Shown here one piece after another: positions 6,134 through 11,695 of a DNA stretch of 11,695 nucleotides. The translations under genes were made by a program, and so were the position numbers. Location of the stretch: contig CAJUSB010000103.1 in NCBI GenBank assembly GCA_910589115.1, positions 1 through 11,695 on the forward strand, written 5' to 3'. The notes under the pieces are model-generated. The model worked only from the letters and a program-made list of their open reading frames with translations, ran no database searches and had not been told where the DNA came from. The DNA is from an uncultured Clostridia bacterium. GTDB taxonomy: Bacteria > Bacillota > Clostridia > Oscillospirales > Butyricicoccaceae. Positions within the stretch are counted from its first letter, which is position 1, and every line of letters begins with the position of its first letter.

Positions 6134-7054
6134 ATGAAAATCGCATTTGACGTTGACGTATTGGCAAAGCAGATGTCCATTAACGATATGGTGCATCAGG
6201 TAGCTGACTGGGGCTACAAGTATATTGAGCAGTCCCCGCACCCGCGTATTAACCCATTTTACAAGCATCCGCTGTTTTCGGAGGAGACGGAGGCGGAGTA
6301 CCGTCAGGCGCTGAAGGAAACCGGCGTAGAGATTTCATCTTTTATTGTTGTATACCGCTGGTCGGGCCCGACAGAGGAGCAGCGCCAGCACGCGGTTGCC
6401 AACTGGAAGCGTATTATTGAGATTGCGGTCAACATGGGCGTACCGGTTATCAATACGGAATTTTCGGGCGATCCCAACCAGCAGGAGATCTGCAATGGCA
6501 TGTGGTTCCGTTCGATGGAGGAGCTGCTGCCGATCATTGAGCGGGAAGGGCTGCGTGTAGAGGTACAGTCTCACCCGTATGACTTCTGCGAGCTGAATGA
6601 CGAGGCATGTGATTTGGTCAAGTCCTTCCGTTCTAAGAATCTTGGCTATGTATATTCTGCATCGCACGGCTTTTTCTATGACCAGGGCAAGGGCGATGTT
6701 CGGCACATGCTGAAATATGCGGGCGACGAGCTGACGCATGTACTTTTCGCGGACACTTACAACCAGACCAAGGACTGCCGTTATATTTTGAATCCGCCCT
6801 GGCTGAATGCACGGGGACGTGCGGACGTGACCATTCATCAGCACACAGCGATGGGTGAAGGCGAAGTAGATTTTGACGGAATTTTTGAGACTCTGCGTGA
6901 GATGGATTTTGCCAATCGTCAGTTGAAGCCGGGCGCGCCGAAGGTTGGCGGCGACAACATTGCCTGCGTATCTTACTTTGGATTCCCAGAGAAGATGGCG
7001 AAGCAGGCGCCGGAGGCACGTGAGCGCATTGAGCGCGAGCTGCTTGGCAAATAA
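6134..7054 (+). CDS. iolH: Sugar-phosphate isomerase/epimerase, IolH-like (TIM barrel)
   Basis: A 306-residue protein of the xylose-isomerase-like / AP-endonuclease-2 TIM-barrel superfamily. Long blocks recall IolH of myo-inositol catabolism: MKIAFDVDV at the start, VADWGYKYIEQSPHPRINPF (23-42), SSFIVVYRWSGP (68-79), NTEFSGDPNQQEIC (107-120) and VEVQSHPYDFCE (142-153). Glu32, Glu109, Glu143 and His147 lie at strand ends where this superfamily binds a divalent metal. IolH is tied to inositol degradation but its exact reaction is not well established, so substrate is not assigned here. The ATG has a GGAGGG site 7 nt upstream. It is the only plus-strand gene, has its own promoter and terminator, and no other iol gene is in the window. 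The divergent AraC-type gene is the likely regulator. Confidence 0.82.
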   Translation: MKIAFDVDVLAKQMSINDMVHQVADWGYKYIEQSPHPRINPFYKHPLFSEETEAEYRQALKETGVEISSFIVVYRWSGPTEEQRQHAVANWKRIIEIAVNMGVPVINTEFSGDPNQQEICNGMWFRSMEELLPIIEREGLRVEVQSHPYDFCELNDEACDLVKSFRSKNLGYVYSASHGFFYDQGKGDVRHMLKYAGDELTHVLFADTYNQTKDCRYILNPPWLNARGRADVTIHQHTAMGEGEVDFDGIFETLREMDFANRQLKPGAPKVGGDNIACVSYFGFPEKMAKQAPEARERIERELLGK

Positions 7055-7094
7055 GCAAACCAGAGAATTTCATTCATCTTTTTCTCACTCCATA

Positions 7095-7140
7095 AAACGG
7101 AACAGGCCCCGGCAGTACGCTGCTGAGGCCTGTTCCGTTT
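7095..7140 (+). terminator. Strong hairpin terminator of the iolH-like gene, probably bidirectional
   Basis: A perfect 14-bp stem pairs 7095-7108 with 7127-7140. It continues through one C/A mismatch into a second stem (cggcag with ctgctg, one wobble) closed by a TACG loop, so the whole 46 nt folds as one hairpin. It lies 40 nt after the stop. Flanking runs AAAA on the left and TTTGGTTT on the right allow action in both directions, which fits the convergent ArAE/FUSC gene. Confidence 0.8.
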
Positions 7141-7159
7141 GGTTTACGCGGGCGAGGGT

Positions 7160-7328
7160 CCTGCGCGGACGGCGGCCCTACGCGGGCAGCGGCAGGGCTC
7201 TGCCCTGCACCCGCGATTTTTTTGAAAAAAAATCGAGTAAAAACTTTCTCCCCGCTGCGGCGGGGATGGGTGCGGTGAGGGGTGTTTGTGCGGCTTGCCC
7301 CGCCCGCCAAAAGGACGGCGGGCGGGGC
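7160..7328 (+). repeat. Palindromic intergenic repeat, copy A (uninterrupted form)
   Basis: Modules: CCTGCGCGG (7160-7168); cgcggg (7181-7186) pairing cccgcg (7210-7215) around the hairpin gcagggc/gccctgc (7192-7198, 7202-7208); a T7/A8 hairpin cgattttttt (7214-7223) with aaaaaaatcg (7226-7235); ccccgctgcggcgggg (7250-7265); and a perfect 12-bp tail hairpin (7297-7308 with 7317-7328) around the loop AAAAGGAC. Positions 7171-7328 align collinearly with 8175-8433 apart from a 100-nt insertion and one extra base there. It fills most of the 316-nt gap between two convergent genes; I see no gene in that gap. Confidence 0.88.
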
Positions 7329-7370
7329 GGTGAAGTGCGGGATATATTGGTGGAACTATGAGATTTATTA

Positions 7371-8129
7371 TTATTCGGTTTCGGGTTCTGCGTCTAAAAC
7401 GGGAGGAAGCTGCGCGGTATCCTTGGGCGTGTATTCCAGCTGTGAAATAACGGGTTCCAGCTTATCCAGTTCGCTGCGAAGGTAAGCCTGATATTTTAGC
7501 AGGGATTCCGGGTCGATTTCGGCCAGCCGTTCCAGTTCGCTTTGCAGATGCGAGCGGTATTCATGCATTGCGGCGAGGTCACGTTCTTCCAGCAGTAGCC
7601 GTCTGCCCTCGTTTTCCAGTGCTTGTTCTTTGCGTTCCATTTCATCGGTTGGGGATGGGAAAAACCAGCTGATGAGCAGAGAAAATGCAACGCCGATGCC
7701 AGTATCCAGAATGCGTGCAAACACATAGGAAAAATGCGTCGGGTCAGCTACGGTATAAATCACAACGAAAAACACAACGGCGCCTGGCTGTACGCCGCCG
7801 TAGGCGCGGGTCAGCTGACAGATGTACATGAGCAGCAGCAAACCGACTGACAGATAAATCCACTGGGGGATAATTGTACTGTATTCATGGTACAGCAGAT
7901 AAAAGGGCAGCGAAACCAATCCGCCGATGAGCGTACCAATGAAGCGGTTGCCGCCAGCTTTCAAACCGCCGTCAAACCGGTTCCCCATGCCAAAGACTGC
8001 ACCGATACACGCAAAACAGGCAGAACGGTCAAAAAACGAATAAATAATTGCAATCAAGGTTGCAGAAATAATGGTTTTCACCATGCGTCCGCCGATAGGC
8101 GGTAAGCGTCTTTTTTTGCTGTTTTCCAC
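7371..8129 (-). CDS. Small ArAE/FUSC-type (aromatic acid exporter-like) membrane protein with coiled-coil tail
   Basis: A 252-residue protein. The N-terminal RRLPPIGGRMVKT followed by hydrophobic helices resembles the opening of ArAE_1/FUSC-family proteins. Membrane segments are likely near residues 17-32, 36-48, 64-81, 88-104, 113-129 and 140-158. The Gly-rich link FGMGNRFDGGLKAGGNRFIGTLIGG (45-70) is characteristic. A long charged helical tail (about 160-232; Glu/Arg/Leu-rich) looks coiled-coil, then an acidic end. The protein is shorter than full two-domain FUSC exporters. The start is uncertain. GTG at 8127-8129 keeps the conserved LPPIG block but has only a G-rich stretch as ribosome binding site; ATG at 8082-8084 would remove that block. 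Transport function and substrate are family inference. The gene is bracketed by direct repeats A and B. Confidence 0.75.
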   Translation of the reverse strand: MENSKKRRLPPIGGRMVKTIISATLIAIIYSFFDRSACFACIGAVFGMGNRFDGGLKAGGNRFIGTLIGGLVSLPFYLLYHEYSTIIPQWIYLSVGLLLLMYICQLTRAYGGVQPGAVVFFVVIYTVADPTHFSYVFARILDTGIGVAFSLLISWFFPSPTDEMERKEQALENEGRRLLLEERDLAAMHEYRSHLQSELERLAEIDPESLLKYQAYLRSELDKLEPVISQLEYTPKDTAQLPPVLDAEPETE

Positions 8130-8180
8130 AGGTACGCCCCCAAGAGATACACGTGAATGCTGAAAATCTCCACAGGCGGC

Positions 8181-8433
8181 CCTGCGCGGGCAGCGGCAGG
8201 ACACCGCCCTGCACCCGCGATTTTTTTGACGAGCCGCCGCCTTTTAATGCGCCCGTTGGGCGCGCGGCGGCGTGCGATTTTCGAGCACGCCGTAAACAAT
8301 ATGCCAGTGGCATATTGTTTAGCGCACGTAAAAAAATCGAGTAAAAACGTTCCTCCCGCTGCGGCGGGGAATGGGTGCGGTGATGCCGGTTTCTGCGCAC
8401 TGCCCATCCCGCCAAAAGGAGGGCGGGATGGGC
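8181..8433 (+). repeat. Palindromic intergenic repeat, copy B (interrupted by a 100-nt insert)
   Basis: Same modules and orientation as copy A: CCTGCGCGG (8181-8189), cgcggg/cccgcg (8185-8190, 8214-8219), the T7 arm (8221-8227), the separated A arm (8330-8336), ctgcggcgggg, and a perfect 12-bp tail hairpin (8402-8413 with 8422-8433) around the loop AAAAGGAG. Homology with copy A actually begins at 8175; the first 55 aligned bases match at 51 positions by eye. It occupies most of the 425-nt gap between uvrA and the ArAE/FUSC gene, inside the latter's predicted leader. I see no gene in this gap. Confidence 0.88.
8230..8329 (+). mobile_element. Nested 100-nt palindromic insertion inside repeat B
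   Basis: Relative to copy A, exactly 100 nt separate the first A of the A8 run from the other seven, and both flanks continue in register. The insert contains three hairpins: gccgccgc (8233-8240) with gcggcggc (8264-8271) enclosing gcgccc/gggcgc (8249-8254, 8258-8263); ggcgtgc (8269-8275) with gcacgcc (8285-8291); and a perfect 14-bp palindrome, 8293-8306 with 8308-8321, around a single G. It has no coding capacity and no clear target-site duplication. Calling it a mobile or miniature element is inference from the clean insertion pattern. Confidence 0.6.
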
Positions 8434-8486
8434 GGCTTGCTGCGGATGATTTTTCGTATTCGTGTGTAGAATTGATGTTATGATTC

Positions 8487-8515
8487 ATTATACCGCGTTG
8501 ACGGGCGGTTTTCAA
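8487..8515 (-). promoter_or_regulatory. Near-consensus promoter of the ArAE/FUSC gene
   Basis: Minus strand: TTGAAA (8510-8515), exactly 17 nt, perfect TATAAT (8487-8492). It starts 40 nt after the uvrA stop codon (minus-strand direction), and initiation is expected near 8480. The start codon is about 350 nt further on, with repeat B and its insert between. This is the best-matching promoter in the window. Confidence 0.75.
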
Positions 8516-8554
8516 CCTTTTTTCGGGATTTTTGTCGGATTTTGTATTGAGGGA

Positions 8555-11392
8555 TTATGCGTCTGCGGAATCCCGGTGCAGATATTTTTTCAAATATTGG
8601 CCGGTATAGGAAGCCTCACATTTTGCGACTTCTTCCGGCGTGCCGGAACAGACCAGCGTACCGCCTTTGTCGCCGCCTTCGGGGCCAAGGTCAAGGATAT
8701 AATCGGCGGTTTTGATGACATCCAGATTATGCTCGATGACAACCACAGTATTTCCGGTCTCGACCAGTTTCTGAAGCACATCCACCAGACGGTGGACATC
8801 GGCAATATGGAGGCCTGTAGTGGGTTCGTCCAAAATATAGATGGTTCTGCCAGTCGAGCGTTTGGAAAGCTCGGTGGCGAGCTTGGCGCGCTGTGCCTCA
8901 CCGCCGGAAAGGGTCGTTGACGACTGTCCGAGCTTAATATATCCAAGTCCGACATCCTGCATCGTTTGCAGGCGGCGGGCAATTTTGGGTACATTCTCGA
9001 AGAACAGCAGCGCTTCATCAACGGTCATATCCAGCACTTCAAAGATATTTTTCCCTTTATACCGTACTTCCAGGGTTTCTTTATTGTACCGTTTGCCTTT
9101 GCAGACATCACAGGGGACATAAATATCCGGCAAGAAATGCATTTCAATTTTCAGCAGGCCGTCGCCGCTGCATGCTTCACAGCGTCCGCCTTTTACGTTA
9201 AAGGAAAATCTTGCAGGGCCATAACCGCGTGCTTTGGCATCCGAGGTGGAGGCGAACAGCTCCCGGATATCATTGAAAACGCCGGTATAGGTTGCCGGGT
9301 TAGAACGCGGCGTGCGGCCGATGGGGGCCTGGCTGATTTCAATGACTTTGTCGAGATGCTCTTCCCCTTCCAGTGCGTCATGCGGCCCAGGACGAGTTTT
9401 CGCGCGGTTCAAGTCAGAGGCGAGGCGCTTATAAAGGATCTCATTCACAAAAGAGGATTTGCCGGAACCGGAAACACCAGTCACACAAGTCAGCGTACCA
9501 AGGGGGATGGAAAAGTCCGTGTGCTGTAAATTATTGACGGCTGCGCCGCGCACAGTCAGCCAGTTGCCGCTGCCTTTCCGGCGCTCGGAGGGGACGGGAA
9601 TTTTTTTGCGTCCGCTCAGATAAGCCCCGGTAATGGACTTGGGGGATTTCAGCAGTTCATCTACCGTACCCTCAAAAATCACTTCTCCGCCATGCACGCC
9701 TGCACCTGGGCCGATATCGACAATATAATCGGCAGCATACATGGTATCCTCATCGTGCTCGACAACGATCAGCGTATTACCGAGATCGCGCAGCCGTTTG
9801 AGGGTGGCAAGCAGCTTGTCATTATCACGCTGATGGAGACCGATGGAGGGTTCGTCAAGGATATAGAGAACGCCCATCAGGGAGGAGCCGATTTGCGTTG
9901 CAAGACGGATGCGCTGGCTTTCACCGCCGGAGAGCGTGCCGGATGCACGGGAGAGGGTCAGGTATTCAAGACCGACTGACTGCAAAAAACCGAGCCGGTT
10001 GTGGATTTCTTTCAGGATGCGGTCGGCAATCATGTGCTGGGTTTCTGTCAGTTCAACGCCATGCAGGAAATCAATCGCACGTACAACGGACTTTTCGGAA
10101 AACTCCGCAATATTCAGCCCGCCGACTGTAACGGCAAGGATTTCGCGTTTCAGCCGACGGCCGCGGCAGGTCGGACAGGGGATTTCGTTCATGCATTCTT
10201 CGATTTCGCTGCGGATATATTCGCTTGAGGTTTCCTGATAGCGTCGCTCCAGATTGGGGATAATGCCTTCAAAGGGCTGGCGCATTTTACCGCCGGAAAA
10301 ACGTGTAACAGACAGTTCAAGCGCTTCGTTTCCCGTGCCGTAAAGCAGTGCGTGAAGACCTTCCTGGCTGATTTCCTCGATTGGGGTATCGACGGTGAAA
10401 TTAAATTTTTCGCCGAGTGCATCATAATACATCCTTGCAATCGAGCCGGTATCGCAGCTTGACCAGCCGCTCGCCTGTATCGCGCCGCCTTTAATAGAGA
10501 GTTTGGGATTTGGAATAATGCGGTCAGGGTCAAGTTTCATCTGCACGCCCAGGCCTGTGCAGGTTGGACAGGCACCATAAGGGTTATTGAAAGAAAACAT
10601 ACGCGGCGTTAATTCTTCAATAGAAATGCCGCAGTCCTCGCAGGCATAATTCTGTGAAAACGAGAGTGTTTCGCCATCAATAATATCGGCCAGGACAAGC
10701 CCACCGGAGAGTGCGCTGGCTGTTTCGACTGAATCGGCCAGGCGGCTGTGTGCATCAGCGCGGACGACCACACGATCCACAACGATTTCGATGGAATGCT
10801 TTTTGTTTTTCTCTAATTTAATTTCCTCGGATAAATCGTAAATCACACCATCGACGCGCACACGGACATAACCAGATTTCCGTGCGTCGTTAAAGACCTT
10901 CACATGTTCGCCCTTGCGCTGCCGGACAACGGGGGCTAAAATTTGCAGCCGCGTACCTTCGGGCAGAGACATCAGCCGGTCAATAATCTGATCGATGGTT
11001 TGCTGATGAATTTCCTTTCCGCATTTAGGACAGTGCGGTGTGCCCACCCGCGCCCAAAGCAGGCGCAGATAGTCATATATTTCGGTCACAGTACCGACGG
11101 TTGAGCGCGGATTTTTAGAGGTTGTTTTCTGATCAATGGAAATCGCGGGAGAAAGTCCGTCGATATAGTCTACATCGGGTTTTTCCATTTGTCCCAGAAA
11201 CATACGTGCATAGCTTGACAGTGATTCCACGTAGCGCCGCTGCCCTTCGGCATAGATCGTATCGAAAGCCAGGGACGATTTACCCGAACCGGACAGGCCG
11301 GTCAGCACAACCAGCTGATCACGGGGCAGCTTAATATCAATATTTTTCAGGTTATGCTCACGCGCACCTTTTACATAAATATGCTCCTGCAT
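8555..11392 (-). CDS. uvrA: UvrABC excinuclease subunit A
   Basis: UvrA is the damage-recognition ATPase of nucleotide excision repair; a dimer finds bulky lesions and loads UvrB. The 945 residues are full length. The first ABC module has Walker A GLSGSGKSS (32-40), signature LSGGESQR (487-494) and Walker B LYILDEPSIGLH (509-520). The second has Walker A GVSGSGKSS (639-647), signature LSGGEAQR (828-835) and Walker B IYILDEPTTGLH (851-862). Zinc-binding cysteine pairs are C251/C254 with C275/C278 and C738/C741 with C761/C764; extra CPKC (121-124) and CPTC (406-409) pairs are present. The ATG at 11390-11392 has a GAAAGGA site about 8 nt upstream. uvrB is not adjacent in this window. No obvious strong terminator follows; the ArAE/FUSC promoter begins 40 nt past the stop. 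Confidence 0.98.
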   Translation of the reverse strand: MQEHIYVKGAREHNLKNIDIKLPRDQLVVLTGLSGSGKSSLAFDTIYAEGQRRYVESLSSYARMFLGQMEKPDVDYIDGLSPAISIDQKTTSKNPRSTVGTVTEIYDYLRLLWARVGTPHCPKCGKEIHQQTIDQIIDRLMSLPEGTRLQILAPVVRQRKGEHVKVFNDARKSGYVRVRVDGVIYDLSEEIKLEKNKKHSIEIVVDRVVVRADAHSRLADSVETASALSGGLVLADIIDGETLSFSQNYACEDCGISIEELTPRMFSFNNPYGACPTCTGLGVQMKLDPDRIIPNPKLSIKGGAIQASGWSSCDTGSIARMYYDALGEKFNFTVDTPIEEISQEGLHALLYGTGNEALELSVTRFSGGKMRQPFEGIIPNLERRYQETSSEYIRSEIEECMNEIPCPTCRGRRLKREILAVTVGGLNIAEFSEKSVVRAIDFLHGVELTETQHMIADRILKEIHNRLGFLQSVGLEYLTLSRASGTLSGGESQRIRLATQIGSSLMGVLYILDEPSIGLHQRDNDKLLATLKRLRDLGNTLIVVEHDEDTMYAADYIVDIGPGAGVHGGEVIFEGTVDELLKSPKSITGAYLSGRKKIPVPSERRKGSGNWLTVRGAAVNNLQHTDFSIPLGTLTCVTGVSGSGKSSFVNEILYKRLASDLNRAKTRPGPHDALEGEEHLDKVIEISQAPIGRTPRSNPATYTGVFNDIRELFASTSDAKARGYGPARFSFNVKGGRCEACSGDGLLKIEMHFLPDIYVPCDVCKGKRYNKETLEVRYKGKNIFEVLDMTVDEALLFFENVPKIARRLQTMQDVGLGYIKLGQSSTTLSGGEAQRAKLATELSKRSTGRTIYILDEPTTGLHIADVHRLVDVLQKLVETGNTVVVIEHNLDVIKTADYILDLGPEGGDKGGTLVCSGTPEEVAKCEASYTGQYLKKYLHRDSADA

Positions 11393-11428
11393 GGGTGATT
11401 CCTTTCATTATGGTTGCAGTTTCTTACG

Positions 11429-11522
11429 CTGGGGGCGCTGCCCCAGACCCCGGGCCTGCGCGGCCAGCGCCAGAGGGACTTGTCCCTCTGGACTCCCATC
11501 CACGCCTGCGGGCGGGACGGGG
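11429..11522 (+). repeat. Palindromic intergenic repeat, copy D (in uvrA leader, lacks tail)
   Basis: Hairpin ctgggg (11429-11434) with ccccag (11441-11446) is followed by CCTGCGCGG (11455-11463) and the perfect 9-bp head hairpin ccagaggga (11470-11478) with tccctctgg (11483-11491). Positions 11469-11522 match copy C (5801-5855) except for one missing T. The AAAAGGA tail hairpin is absent; the repeat stops at GACGGGG and AT-rich promoter DNA begins. It lies between the predicted uvrA promoter and its start codon. Confidence 0.85.
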
Positions 11523-11531
11523 ATTGATGTG

Positions 11532-11568
11532 AATATAACAGATAGTATTTTGAACTAAAATTATAACA
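11532..11568 (-). promoter_or_regulatory. AT-rich uvrA promoter region with two extended -10 boxes
   Basis: On the minus strand TGTTATAAT (11560-11568) is a perfect -10 with the extended TGn motif, and TGTTATATT (11532-11540) is a second, weaker one. Neither has a good -35 at 16-18 bp, as is common for extended -10 promoters. Initiation from the first, near 11553, gives a leader of about 160 nt containing repeat D. No GAAC-N4-GTTC LexA-type box is visible. The 303-nt stretch 11393-11695 contains only this region, repeat D and the hairpin at 11631; I see no gene in it. Confidence 0.5.
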
Positions 11569-11630
11569 ATGAGTGATGAAAAGATTTTAATAATTATTTA
11601 TATGCATGGGAGAGGGGATGCAGTGAATTG

Positions 11631-11660
11631 ACCGGCCTGCCCTGCTTTTGGCAGGCCGGT
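11631..11660. other. Perfect 11-bp GC-rich hairpin, role unclear
   Basis: accggcctgcc (11631-11641) pairs perfectly with ggcaggccggt (11650-11660) around the loop ctgctttt. Neither side has a T-tract, so it is not a classical intrinsic terminator. It could end a minus-strand gene lying beyond the window edge. Confidence 0.5.
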
Positions 11661-11695
11661 CTGCATAGGCGAAACAATTGGCAGCGAAAACTTTC

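Noticed and set aside
8130..8204. N-terminal extension of the ArAE/FUSC protein up to 8204
   Set aside because: The extension would be encoded within repeat B (Cys/Arg-rich, no homology to the family), and conserved family sequence begins only at RRLPPIG.
7171..8433. CRISPR array or integron attC sites
   Set aside because: The repeats are long, modular, differ in length and sit in separate gaps; there are no regularly spaced short spacers, cas genes or integrase, and no attC-type R/L boxes are recognised.

Overview
The window carries nine protein-coding genes, eight on the minus strand and one on the plus strand. It has no rRNA, tRNA, CRISPR array or transposase. The gene set is single-copy housekeeping DNA repair and cell-wall functions. 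GC content is moderately high, Shine-Dalgarno sequences are strong, and promoters are sigma-A type with 17-bp spacers and several extended -10 boxes. TTG starts are common. With the clostridial-looking IolH-like and ArAE/FUSC proteins, this suggests a GC-richer gut Clostridia (Oscillospirales-type) chromosome. That placement is inference from style and protein resemblance, not a database result.

Layout, left to right. (1) 1-3708: a minus-strand operon ruvC-ruvA-ruvB-glmM, read right to left from a clear promoter at 3680-3708. The Holliday-junction genes are joined by 14-15 nt gaps in which the TAA stop runs directly into the next ribosome binding site. glmM (phosphoglucosamine mutase) follows after 35 nt. 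(2) 3783-4797: a membrane-anchored zinc amidase (Amidase_2) with its own promoter and terminator. (3) 4821-5994: an AraC-family regulator (minus) divergent from (4) 6038-7140: an IolH-like sugar-phosphate isomerase/epimerase (plus). Between the two promoters lie helically phased GCAGG direct repeats, including a pair exactly 21 bp apart next to the isomerase -35 box, which is a good candidate AraC-type operator. (5) 7371-8515: a small ArAE/FUSC-type membrane protein with a coiled-coil tail. (6) 8555-11568: uvrA, nucleotide excision repair.

The most unusual content is intergenic. A modular family of GC-rich palindromic repeats occurs five times (1-59, 5770-5913, 7160-7328, 8181-8433, 11429-11522). 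All copies carry the 9-mer CCTGCGCGG. Three carry a terminal hairpin with a constant AAAAGGA loop and a stem whose distal base pairs change in a compensatory way. One copy is interrupted by exactly 100 nt of foreign palindromic sequence inserted into a T7/A8 hairpin. Three copies lie between the predicted promoter and the start codon of minus-strand genes (araC-type, ArAE/FUSC, uvrA), so these genes are predicted to have long structured leaders. The other two lie just 3' of glmM and of the iolH-like gene.
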